Shown here piece after piece: positions 23,977-32,099 of a DNA stretch of 64,000 nt. A program made the translations under genes and the position numbers. The notes below the pieces were generated by a model that ran no database searches, had not been told where the DNA came from, and saw nothing but the letters and a program-made list of their open reading frames with translations. Source of the stretch: VXNE01 sp965203615 (GTDB lineage: Bacteria; Pseudomonadota; Gammaproteobacteria; Pseudomonadales; Azotimanducaceae); assembly GCA_965203615.1 (NCBI GenBank), contig OZ241900.1, positions 2,046,001 to 2,110,000 on the forward strand. Reading direction: 5' to 3'. How positions within the stretch are numbered: position 1 is the first letter of the stretch; the number at the start of each line of letters is the position of its first letter.

Positions 23977-25023
23977 TCAGTGGAAGGGGTTGTCCTTGTC
24001 CCGCGTATTGACCCCGGATACCTCTTCATAGGCCTCGATGTACTTCTCCGCTTTCGCGGTGAACGACACGCGGTCGCCCTGGGTCGAGTAGCCGGGAATA
24101 CAGCCCTGCTGCAATACCATCGCCACCCGCGGCCCGTACTTGTCGACCAGTTCCTCGAGCATGCCGTCGGGAATCTTGCCGATGAAGTTCTCGAGCGGCC
24201 GCATGAACGGCCGGTTGAAGTAGACCGTGACGCTGACCCGGAGCCCCGGCGCCGTGCGGTTGTACGCGGCGTGCCAGGCGTTGCCGTGCCAGATCACCAG
24301 CGAGCCGGCCGGGCCTTCGATCGGAATGGCCTTGTCGTTCTCGGCCAGGATGGTTTCGCGGCCTACCGGGGCGCGGCCGTACTTGTGGCTGCCCGGCACG
24401 ATCGCCGTTGCGCCGTTCGCCCGGGTGAAATCCGTCAACAGGTAGGTGCATTGGGCCGCGTAGGCCTGCGCCGGAAACGGCGACGGCAATCCCCCCGAGT
24501 CCGTGTGCAACGGGAAGTTGCTCTTGTTCGGCCCTTTCATCCAGCAGCCAATGTTGGACAACACCGCACTGTAGCCCAGCAGGTACGTGACCAGCGCCAG
24601 CAGGGGCGGGTTCATCAAGGCCTCCGCGAACACCGGGTCATCGTAGAAGATCGAATGCATCCGATCACCGAACGGCGAATCGACCAGACCTGGATTGTTC
24701 GTTGCGACGGCAGGCGTCTGGTCCTTGAGCTGGCTCCGGCCAAACTTGTCGTTCTTGGCGCCGAACAGCATGTTGGGTTGAAAAGCGTGAGTTTCGCCGG
24801 TCTCCATATCGGGCCGCTCGCCGTTCCGCTTCTCTGCAATGTCGAGCAGGGCGTTGAGCATCCGGTCCGCCATGCCGTTTGGGTTCGCAAGTTCCGGCGG
24901 GACCACCGTGAAACCGTCGACGTCGAGTTCCGCGACATGCTTTTGCATGCCGAGTTCACAAATGTCGTTCCAGGCCCGGCGATGGGGGTCAGACGTCTCT
25001 GCTAATGGTGCTACTGCTGCCAT
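23977..25023 (-). CDS. Phytanoyl-CoA dioxygenase (PhyH) family protein
   Basis: 348 aa Fe(II)/2-oxoglutarate-dependent dioxygenase. Iron ligands fit NFPLHTDSGG (HxD, near residue 173) and a distal His in WHGNAWHAAYNRTAPGLR (near 250), whose Arg should bind 2-oxoglutarate. TNAQCTYLL-like and ATAIVPGSHKYGRAP are also usual. The start MAAVAPLAETSD has a strong GGAGG/AAGGA site. It is a close paralogue of the 30068-31087 gene (shared VAELD, NPNG and NGERPDMETG). Substrates of this group are small hydroxylated acids or amines, unknown here. Confidence 0.9.
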   Translation of the reverse strand: MAAVAPLAETSDPHRRAWNDICELGMQKHVAELDVDGFTVVPPELANPNGMADRMLNALLDIAEKRNGERPDMETGETHAFQPNMLFGAKNDKFGRSQLKDQTPAVATNNPGLVDSPFGDRMHSIFYDDPVFAEALMNPPLLALVTYLLGYSAVLSNIGCWMKGPNKSNFPLHTDSGGLPSPFPAQAYAAQCTYLLTDFTRANGATAIVPGSHKYGRAPVGRETILAENDKAIPIEGPAGSLVIWHGNAWHAAYNRTAPGLRVSVTVYFNRPFMRPLENFIGKIPDGMLEELVDKYGPRVAMVLQQGCIPGYSTQGDRVSFTAKAEKYIEAYEEVSGVNTRDKDNPFH

Positions 25024-25303
25024 GTTCCTTTCCTCCCAGATTCACTGCTCCGATTCTACACCCATGCTGACCCTGGACGAGCCAACCCGCATCTTGCCCC
25101 GGAAACTGCCCTGGTCAGCGGTCGCGAGTGCCGTGCGGGAGTATCGATTGAACGCGTCTCTATGTTGCAAGCGATTGAAACATCTGTACTGTGTCCTTTT
25201 GGATTTCTTTCAGGGGCATCACAGTATTTCGCGCCGAGTTTGACGGTCGCGGCGTGAAGACCCTCGATTTGCCTGTATCGATCGCGAATGCGGAAAGACA
25301 ACG

Positions 25304-26761
25304 ATGACTGAGACGGACCGGTCGCGCGGCGCGCCAGCATACGAAGGTCTGGAGATGACGCCAGAGCAAATGCGTGATCTGGCGCAACTGACGGTCGATT
25401 TCCTCATCGACCACATCCAGAGCCTCCCCACGCAAAACGCCTGGGACGGCGACTTTCAAGAGCAGCTTGCCAGTCAACTGCTGGAGGATCCTCCCGAAGA
25501 CGGGCATCCGCCGGACCAGGTTCTACAACGCGCGGTCCGGGAGGTGCTGCCGTTCGCCACGCGCCTCGATCATCCACGCTGCTTCGGTTTCGTCCCTTCG
25601 GCGCCGACATGGCCCGGCGTCCTGGCCGACTTCATGGCCGCCGCTTACAACATCAACGCCTGCACGTGGCTCGTCGCCAGCGGTCCTACCCAGTTGGAAC
25701 TGGTCGTCGTCGACTGGTTTCGCCGCTGGGTCGGCTATCCGGAGAGCGCCGGTGGGCTCTTCACGAGCGGCGGTTCGGCCGCAAGCCTCGAAGCCCTTGC
25801 GACGGCTCGCGAGGCGGCGGGGCATCCGGAGCGGCCGACGATATACATGAGTGACCAAAGCCACAGCGCGCTGCGGCGCGCCGCATACCTTGTCGGCGTT
25901 CGTCCCGAACGTATCCGCCTGATTCCCTGCGACAACCGCTTTCGCATCGACATGGACGCATTGGCGCAAGCCGTGGCGGAGGACCGGGCGGCCGGACTGA
26001 CCCCGATCGCGGTATGTGCAAACGCTGGCGCCGGTAGCACGGGCACCGTAGACCCCCTCGACGCCATGGCGGACTATTGCCGGGCTGAGGGTATCTGGCT
26101 CCACGTGGATGCCGCGTATGGCGGTTTCGCGATGGTCTGCGATGCGGGCCGCGAACTCCTGCACGGCATCGAGCGTGCCGACTCAATCGGGCTCGACGCT
26201 CACAAGTGGTTCTTCCAGCCATATGAAGCGGGCTGCCTCCTCGTCAAGAACGCGGAGACGCTGGAGAGTACGTTCGCGGTCAGGCACGACCTCCTGCAGG
26301 ATACCGTCTGGGGCGCGAACCATCCCAACATGTCGGATCGCGGACTGCAGCTCAGCCGGTCGTTCCGGGCGCTCAAGGTCTGGATGTCCGTTCAGACCTT
26401 CGGCATGGCCGCGTTCAGAAATGCCATCACGAACGGCATGGAGTTGGCGGCCCGGGCGGAGGAGCACGTCCGGAACAGCCCGGACCTGGAACTCCTGAAT
26501 CCCGCCTCGCTCAGCATCGTGTGCTTCCGGGTGAATCCGGCAACGGTCTCAGTCGACGAAGCGGCATTGGAGGAAATCAACCAGACGGTCCTGGCACGGG
26601 TGTTCTGGGAGGACCCCGCGTTCATCACCTCGACGATGCTGGCGGGCACGTTCTCCCTGCGGCTGTGCATCGTCAACCACCGGACGACGTGGGAGGACGT
26701 CCGGGAGACTCTCGATGCCATCGCGCGCTTCGGGAGGGAGGCTGTCGACTCACGGAAGTAA
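25304..26761 (+). CDS. PLP-dependent (aromatic-L-amino-acid-type) decarboxylase
   Basis: 485 aa group II decarboxylase. LDHPRCFGFVPSAPTWPGVL near residue 87, LFTSGGSAASLEALATARE near 150, HVDAAYGGFA near 266 and DSIGLDAHKWFFQPYEAGCL near 293 (Lys of DAHKW forms the PLP Schiff base) are all present. The family removes CO2 from amino acids such as Trp, Tyr, DOPA or Glu. The substrate cannot be read from sequence. GGAAAG precedes the ATG by 6-7 bp. It faces the Lrp-type regulator end to end, next to lysine-type degradation genes. Upstream, 25024-25303 holds only the divergent promoters. Confidence 0.9.
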   Translation: MTETDRSRGAPAYEGLEMTPEQMRDLAQLTVDFLIDHIQSLPTQNAWDGDFQEQLASQLLEDPPEDGHPPDQVLQRAVREVLPFATRLDHPRCFGFVPSAPTWPGVLADFMAAAYNINACTWLVASGPTQLELVVVDWFRRWVGYPESAGGLFTSGGSAASLEALATAREAAGHPERPTIYMSDQSHSALRRAAYLVGVRPERIRLIPCDNRFRIDMDALAQAVAEDRAAGLTPIAVCANAGAGSTGTVDPLDAMADYCRAEGIWLHVDAAYGGFAMVCDAGRELLHGIERADSIGLDAHKWFFQPYEAGCLLVKNAETLESTFAVRHDLLQDTVWGANHPNMSDRGLQLSRSFRALKVWMSVQTFGMAAFRNAITNGMELAARAEEHVRNSPDLELLNPASLSIVCFRVNPATVSVDEAALEEINQTVLARVFWEDPAFITSTMLAGTFSLRLCIVNHRTTWEDVRETLDAIARFGREAVDSRK

Positions 26762-26788
26762 AACGGCCCGGCTACCCGCGCCGTGCCC

Positions 26789-27214
26789 TTAGCGACGCAG
26801 AATCGTCTCCAGGACGACCGATGAATTAGTACGGGTGATTCCGTCGAGCGAAGCGACGCTGTCCAGCAATCGATTCAGCTCGACGGTGGACTCCGCCGCG
26901 ATCACCGCGATCATGTCGTACTCGCCGCTGATGGCGTAGATCGCCGTCACCTGCGATATTCGACGAAGGCCCGCGTGCGCGGTTCCCGTCTGCGCCTGAT
27001 CCACCTTGATGAGCACGTGCGCCTTGACGAGGCGGCCTTCGTACTCCTCTCCAAGCGCCACCGTAAACCGTTCGATCATCCCCTCGCGGACCAGCCGGCT
27101 GATGCGCGATTGAACCGTGGAACGGGAAATCCCGAGCCGTCTGGAGATTTCTGACGTCGCCGTTCTGGAGTTTTCGCCAAGCAAGGCGATAAGGCGTTGA
27201 TCCAGAGTATCCAC
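26789..27214 (-). CDS. Lrp/AsnC family transcriptional regulator
   Basis: About 141 aa. The N-terminal HTH (TSEISRRLGISRSTVQSRIS) is followed by the RAM/AsnC ligand domain (VKAHVLIKVDQ, VTAIYAISGEYDMIAVIAAE). The GTG giving VDTLDQRLIALLGENSR was chosen because Lrp proteins begin just here; an upstream TTG at 27256 would bury a palindrome. It is divergent from the saccharopine dehydrogenase-type gene and so is likely its regulator, perhaps sensing lysine or a product; inferred from position. Confidence 0.85.
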   Translation of the reverse strand: MDTLDQRLIALLGENSRTATSEISRRLGISRSTVQSRISRLVREGMIERFTVALGEEYEGRLVKAHVLIKVDQAQTGTAHAGLRRISQVTAIYAISGEYDMIAVIAAESTVELNRLLDSVASLDGITRTNSSVVLETILRR

Positions 27215-27236
27215 TTTGCCGAAAGTTGCTATCAAT

Positions 27237-27264
27237 TTGACTGAGTTTATCCACAATTAGTCAA
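27237..27264. promoter_or_regulatory. Inverted repeat TTGACT-N16-AGTCAA in the divergent regulator region
   Basis: The arms are perfect 6-mers in an AT-rich centre, within the intergenic region between the Lrp-type gene and the dehydrogenase operon. Lrp-family dimers bind such spaced palindromes. The TTGACT arm could also be a -35. It is a candidate operator by position and symmetry. Confidence 0.45.
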
Positions 27265-27334
27265 AACTGGCTATTAAATTCGACGTTGGGTCCGTCTAAG
27301 ATGGCCAGGATGCTCTGCAAGTGAACGGTGCGTC

Positions 27335-28447
27335 ATGATCAGGGTTGCGGTAATGGGTGCGGGACAGATCGGCGAACTGATCGCCGCGCTGCTGGCCGCG
27401 TCCGGTGACTACCATGTCACGCTTTTCGACGCCAACGAAAACCAGCTCGCCCGGATTCAGGACCATAGCAGGCTTTCAACATCGCATCTGGACGTCGCGG
27501 ACGCCGTCGCGCTCCGCGCGGCGATCAAACAACACCAGGTCGTCGTCAACGCCGCGCCCTACCACTTGACGGAATGCATCGCCGACGCGGCCGCCAGCGG
27601 TTGCACTCACTACCTTGATCTCACCGAAGATGTCGCCAGCACACGGGCCGTCAAGACACTTGCCGCAAACGGGAAGTCGACGTTCATTCCTCAATGCGGT
27701 CTGGCGCCGGGGATCGTTTCAATACTGGCAGCCGACATCGCACGCGATTTCGACGATCTGGATACGGTCAAGCTCAAGGTGGGCGCCCTGCCGAGATATC
27801 CCTGCAACGCGCTCTCCTACAACCTTACCTGGAGCCCCGAAGGGGTGGTCAACGAGTACTGCAACCCCTGCACCGTCATCTTCGACGGCCAACGCATGGA
27901 AACGCCGCCGCTGGAACAACTCGAACTCCTGTTCATCGATGGCGTGCAATACGAGTCGTTCAATACGTCGGGCGGTCTCGGCAGCCTGGCTACCACCTGG
28001 AACGGAAAAGTCCGCAATCTGAGTTATCAGTCGATTCGCTATCCCGGGCACGCGGCGATCATGCGTGCGCTATTGCGCGATCTCGGCCTTTCGAACCGCC
28101 GGGAACTGCTGCTGGACATGTTCGCGCATTCGCTGCCGGTGACGAATCAGGATGTGGTGGTCATCTTCATCGAGATATCGGGAAGCCGGCACGGTCGACT
28201 GGAGCAGGTCACCTACACCAACAAGATCTATGGCCGGGAGTTCGCCGGACGCGACTACACCGCGATTCAACTGTGCACCGCCTCCAGCGTATGTGCCGTG
28301 CTGGATCTGCTCGCGGACGGACACATCCCGACCCGCGGTTTCGTGCGCCAGGAGGACATCCCGCTGTCTGACTTTCTTGCAAACCGCTTTGGACGGATCT
28401 TTGCAACAGCCAACGGCGCCACCGGACAACAGGCAGAGGTAACGTGA
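27335..28447 (+). CDS. Saccharopine dehydrogenase family protein (lysine dehydrogenase-like)
   Basis: 370 aa. The N-terminal Rossmann fold VAVMGAGQIGELIAALLAAS binds NAD(P). VVNAAPYHLTECIADAAASG, FIPQCGLAPGIVSILA and NLTWSPEGVVNEY fit the L-lysine 6-dehydrogenase/saccharopine reductase group. Such enzymes yield aminoadipate semialdehyde, which the next gene's product could oxidise. The stop is separated by one base from the aldehyde dehydrogenase start, so the two are an operon. Activity as a lysine versus a saccharopine enzyme cannot be told from sequence. Confidence 0.85.
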   Translation: MIRVAVMGAGQIGELIAALLAASGDYHVTLFDANENQLARIQDHSRLSTSHLDVADAVALRAAIKQHQVVVNAAPYHLTECIADAAASGCTHYLDLTEDVASTRAVKTLAANGKSTFIPQCGLAPGIVSILAADIARDFDDLDTVKLKVGALPRYPCNALSYNLTWSPEGVVNEYCNPCTVIFDGQRMETPPLEQLELLFIDGVQYESFNTSGGLGSLATTWNGKVRNLSYQSIRYPGHAAIMRALLRDLGLSNRRELLLDMFAHSLPVTNQDVVVIFIEISGSRHGRLEQVTYTNKIYGREFAGRDYTAIQLCTASSVCAVLDLLADGHIPTRGFVRQEDIPLSDFLANRFGRIFATANGATGQQAEVT

Positions 28448-28448
28448 C

Positions 28449-30032
28449 ATGAGCACCCTGGCGGACAGTCTCACCGCAAGTCTTCCCTACGCAAGCCCGG
28501 AACTGGGTTCGCGGCAGCGCGCGAGGGAGATTTTTCGAGCACTTGAAATACCGGCGAGCATGCTGGTTTCAGGCGAGCAGCCGGTGTACTCCCCGGTCGA
28601 CGGCCAGATGACGGCAATCCTGCACTATTCCTCCAGGGACGAACGAAGCGACGGGATCGAGGCGTCCCGGCGCGCATTTCAACAGTGGCGCGACGTGCCG
28701 GCGCCGCGGCGCGGGGAAGTCGTCCGGGCGTTCGGCGATTCGTTGCGCGCCCACAAGGCGGAGCTCGCGGCATTGGTGACGATGGAGTCCGGAAAGATCT
28801 ACTCCGAGGCACTGGGCGAAGTACAGGAGATGATCGACATCTGCGATTTCGCCGTCGGCCTCTCCCGGCAGCTTTACGGTCGCACCATGGGTTCGGAGCG
28901 CCGCGGTCACAAGCTTGTGGAGTATTGGCACCCGATGGGTGTCGTGGGTGTCATCAGCGCCTTCAATTTCCCCGCGGCCGTCTGGTCGTGGAACCTGGCC
29001 GTCGCGCTCGTGTGCGGGAATTCGGTGATCTGGAAGCCGTCCGAAAAGACGCCACTGACCGCCATCGCCTGCGACGCGCTGCTGCGAAGGGTCTTTGCGA
29101 CGGACTCCGAAGTGCCCGCTGGTCTCCACGGGTTGTTCCTCGGCGGCGCGGAAACCGGCCGAAGACTGGCCCAGGACTCCCGTGTAGCCGTGGTCAGCGC
29201 CACGGGCAGCACGGCGATGGGCCGGAGGGTCGCGCCGATCGTGGCTCGGCGTTTCGGGCGCTGCATCCTTGAGCTTGGCGGCAACAACGCCATGATTGTG
29301 ACGCCATCGGCCAACCTGGACATCGCCGCGGAGGCGGTCGTGTTCGCGGCCGTGGGCACCGCCGGGCAGCGTTGCACGTCGCTGCGGCGGGTGATCGCGC
29401 ATGAATCCATCGTCGATGCGCTGATGCGCCGAATCGTTCGCCAATACGCCAGAATCCGCGTGGGCAATCCGTTCGACCAGTCCATCCATACCGGTCCGGT
29501 CATCGACCGGCGCGCATACGAGGCGCATCAAGCCGCCGTGTCTGAACTGAAGTCCATCGGATACCGCGTCGAAGGCGGTGAACGCCAACAAGGCCCCGGT
29601 GGTGACAGCGCATACTACGTCCAACCAGCAGTAGCACTGGTCGACAACGACCATGAAGGCCTTCAGGCCGAGCTGTTTGCGCCTCTGCTCTACGTCATGA
29701 GCTACAACGATCTTGACGAAGCCATAAGGCTTCAGAACGGCGTGCCCCAGGGGCTGTCTTCCAGCATCTTTACCAATGACATCAGGGAATCAGAGACATT
29801 CCTGTCGCATTCCGGCAGCGACTGCGGCATCGCCAACGTCAACACGGGTCCGAGCGGGGCCGAGATCGGCGGGGCATTCGGCGGCGAGAAGGATACCGGC
29901 GGCGGCCGCGAGTCCGGCTCCGACGCCTGGAAGGGCTACATGCGGCGCCTGACCGCCACGATCAACTACTCCGACTCGCTACCGCTGGCCCAGGATGTTT
30001 CCTTCGGAGTCCAATCCGGCGACACGGACTGA
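28449..30032 (+). CDS. Aldehyde dehydrogenase, ALDH7/AmaB-type
   Basis: 527 aa. Signatures: FNFPAAVWSWNLAVALVCGN near residue 175, VVSATGSTAMGRRV near 246, LELGGNNAMIV near 274 with the general base Glu, and GTAGQRCTSLRR near 305 with the catalytic Cys. GQRCTSLRR and the FGGEKDTGGGRESGSDAWK ending are typical of ALDH7 (antiquitin/AmaB), which oxidises aminoadipate semialdehyde to 2-aminoadipate. With the preceding dehydrogenase it gives a lysine-to-aminoadipate route. GAGG lies 9 bp before the ATG. Confidence 0.9.
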   Translation: MSTLADSLTASLPYASPELGSRQRAREIFRALEIPASMLVSGEQPVYSPVDGQMTAILHYSSRDERSDGIEASRRAFQQWRDVPAPRRGEVVRAFGDSLRAHKAELAALVTMESGKIYSEALGEVQEMIDICDFAVGLSRQLYGRTMGSERRGHKLVEYWHPMGVVGVISAFNFPAAVWSWNLAVALVCGNSVIWKPSEKTPLTAIACDALLRRVFATDSEVPAGLHGLFLGGAETGRRLAQDSRVAVVSATGSTAMGRRVAPIVARRFGRCILELGGNNAMIVTPSANLDIAAEAVVFAAVGTAGQRCTSLRRVIAHESIVDALMRRIVRQYARIRVGNPFDQSIHTGPVIDRRAYEAHQAAVSELKSIGYRVEGGERQQGPGGDSAYYVQPAVALVDNDHEGLQAELFAPLLYVMSYNDLDEAIRLQNGVPQGLSSSIFTNDIRESETFLSHSGSDCGIANVNTGPSGAEIGGAFGGEKDTGGGRESGSDAWKGYMRRLTATINYSDSLPLAQDVSFGVQSGDTD

Positions 30033-30067
30033 CGCAGGGTCGCCACTTCCGCCCGGGGCATCGCGGG

Positions 30068-31087
30068 CTAGCTGTAGAGGTCCTTGACGGGCCGGGGACC
30101 GGTCCGACCGATCTCCTGCGCGTAGGCGTCCGTGAATTTCGCCGCCCGGGAGACCTTGCGCTGACCGTCTTCCGGACTGTGCCGGCTTTCCACCGTGCCC
30201 TGCTGCATGACGATGGCGAACCGCGCGGAGTTCCGGTCGAGCACTTCCTGGGGGATTCTCCCGATGAAGTCCTCTTGCGGCTTGATGAAGGGCCGCACCA
30301 TGAAATTCGTCACGCCGACGCGCAGTCCGGGCGCCGTGCGATTGACGGCACCGTGCCACGTGCCGCCGTGCCAGACGAGCAGGGAGCCCGCCTTGGCCTC
30401 GACCGGAACCGCCTGGTCGTTGCCGCCTTCGCCGACGATGGCTTCGCGGCCCACCGGTTGGCGGCACCACTTGTGACTGCCGGGCACGAACGCCGTGGCG
30501 CCGTTTTCCCGGTTGTAGTCGGTCAGTACGTAGGTGCATTGACAGACATAGGACGTCGACGGCATCGGCGCCGGCATCGGGGAGTCCGTGTGCAGATTGA
30601 AGTTGCTGTAGTTCGGGCCTTTCATCCAGCAGCCCATGGCCGACAGGATCACGCCGTACCCGCACAGGTACGTCGCCATCGCGAGCAGCACGGGGTTCAT
30701 GATCGACTCTTCGAACACCGGGTCCTCCCAGTAGATCGACTGCATCAGGTCGCCGTGGGGCGAATCGATTTCCTTGCCGCTAACGGACGGCAGTCGGCCC
30801 CTGAGTTTTCCCGGTCCCTTCTCCCGGGCCTCCGCCGTTGTCTCCACTCCGAGGTGGGCGTGGGTGGAACCGGTCTCCATGTCGGGCCGCTCGCCGTTAC
30901 GCCGTTCCGCGATGCCGAGTACCGCCTCCAGCATGCGCTCGCAGAGGCCGTTGGGGTTTGCAATCTCGGGCGGGATCACGGTGTATCCCTTCGCATCGAG
31001 TTCCGCAACGTAGGGTTCAAGCCCCAGATCGCGAATCTCGTTCCAGACACGCTCAAGGTTGGTGTCGTATGTGCTTGCTGCGGCCAT
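30068..31087 (-). CDS. Phytanoyl-CoA dioxygenase (PhyH) family protein
   Basis: 339 aa, paralogue of the 23977-25023 gene. Active-site elements: NFNLHTDSPMP (HxD), WHGGTWHGAVNRTAPGLR (distal His and 2-oxoglutarate Arg), and ATAFVPGSHKWCRQP. GGAGAG precedes the ATG. It is the last gene of a minus-strand group after DUF3604 and a second PhyH, and its end faces the ALDH gene. The substrate is unknown; proximity to amino-acid degradation genes may be relevant. Confidence 0.9.
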   Translation of the reverse strand: MAAASTYDTNLERVWNEIRDLGLEPYVAELDAKGYTVIPPEIANPNGLCERMLEAVLGIAERRNGERPDMETGSTHAHLGVETTAEAREKGPGKLRGRLPSVSGKEIDSPHGDLMQSIYWEDPVFEESIMNPVLLAMATYLCGYGVILSAMGCWMKGPNYSNFNLHTDSPMPAPMPSTSYVCQCTYVLTDYNRENGATAFVPGSHKWCRQPVGREAIVGEGGNDQAVPVEAKAGSLLVWHGGTWHGAVNRTAPGLRVGVTNFMVRPFIKPQEDFIGRIPQEVLDRNSARFAIVMQQGTVESRHSPEDGQRKVSRAAKFTDAYAQEIGRTGPRPVKDLYS

Positions 31088-31168
31088 GATGTTCTCTCCG
31101 TTCTCGTCTTCGGGAGTCTACTCGGGCGAATTTTGCCGGGCAACGAGACGCCGGTTGGGGATGGACCG

Positions 31169-32074
31169 TTATTCGTTGCTCTCCCGGGCACGCGGAATCG
31201 GATAGCTCTGCTCCGCATAGGGTCCGCGGTCCTCGAACCCCGCAAGCAGCCTGAAGAGCGCCGGGTCGTCGCAGTCCTCTGCAAGCTCCCGGGGGAACGT
31301 TGCCCTTATGTCCTCTTGCGACGTCACCATGCGATGCCGGTAATAGTTCGTCACCGAGATCCGCATGCCCGGGATCATGCGCGGGAACGCGCCGTGCCAC
31401 GTCGCGCCGTGCCACACGATGAGCGACCCTTTCGGACACTCCGCCGGGACCGCCTCGTCCGCAGATTGCACGGGCCTCGTCACGCGCCGGTGCGATCCCG
31501 GCACATACGCCAGGGCTCCGCCTTCTTTCGTGTAGTCGGTCAAGCACCAGTTCGTGTTGCCGTTCAGCGCGTTGCGTCCCCAGGGCAGCGGGCTCTGGCC
31601 CTGGTCCGCGTGCAGGCCAAGGGTCGGACCGTAACCGCGTCCGCCGTGCCATTTCACGAAAGAATTGTGACTGCTGAATCGGGTGTTGTTGCCGCCGATC
31701 ATGTGGCGCATGAAGGCGACGGCCACCGGGTTCACGGCCAGGTCGCGGAAAACGCGATGAATTCTGCCGAGGGTCTGGAGCAGGAACTGCGTCGGTACGT
31801 TCTCGTCACCCGTGTACCCGATCAGGCTCCCGGGATTCGGGCTGAAGTCCAGCTCCGCGTGGGGACCCCGGTCCAGGCTGAACGGACATCCGACCAGCTC
31901 CTCCGCGCGTTGCAGGACGAGATCGAGCATCTGGTCGAAGCGGTCCTCGGCAACGCCGTGCACTTCCGGCGGCACGATGGTCAGGCCGTTGACTTCGAGG
32001 TCGAGGATGTGTGGCTCGAGACCGAGTTCGCGCGCGGCCTTGCTCAGTTTGGTTGGGTGTCCCGCGTTTGGCAT
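31169..32074 (-). CDS. Phytanoyl-CoA dioxygenase (PhyH) family protein
   Basis: 301 aa and more diverged from the other two. Ligands: GLHADQGQSP (HxD), and WHGATWHGAFPRMIPGMRIS with distal His and Arg. GGALAYVPGSHRRVTRP is the usual turn. AAAGGG lies upstream of the ATG. It starts 25 bp after the DUF3604 stop, so both are likely transcribed together. The substrate is not inferable. Confidence 0.9.
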   Translation of the reverse strand: MPNAGHPTKLSKAARELGLEPHILDLEVNGLTIVPPEVHGVAEDRFDQMLDLVLQRAEELVGCPFSLDRGPHAELDFSPNPGSLIGYTGDENVPTQFLLQTLGRIHRVFRDLAVNPVAVAFMRHMIGGNNTRFSSHNSFVKWHGGRGYGPTLGLHADQGQSPLPWGRNALNGNTNWCLTDYTKEGGALAYVPGSHRRVTRPVQSADEAVPAECPKGSLIVWHGATWHGAFPRMIPGMRISVTNYYRHRMVTSQEDIRATFPRELAEDCDDPALFRLLAGFEDRGPYAEQSYPIPRARESNE

Positions 32075-32099
32075 GACAATCCCTTTCGGCGCCCTCTGC

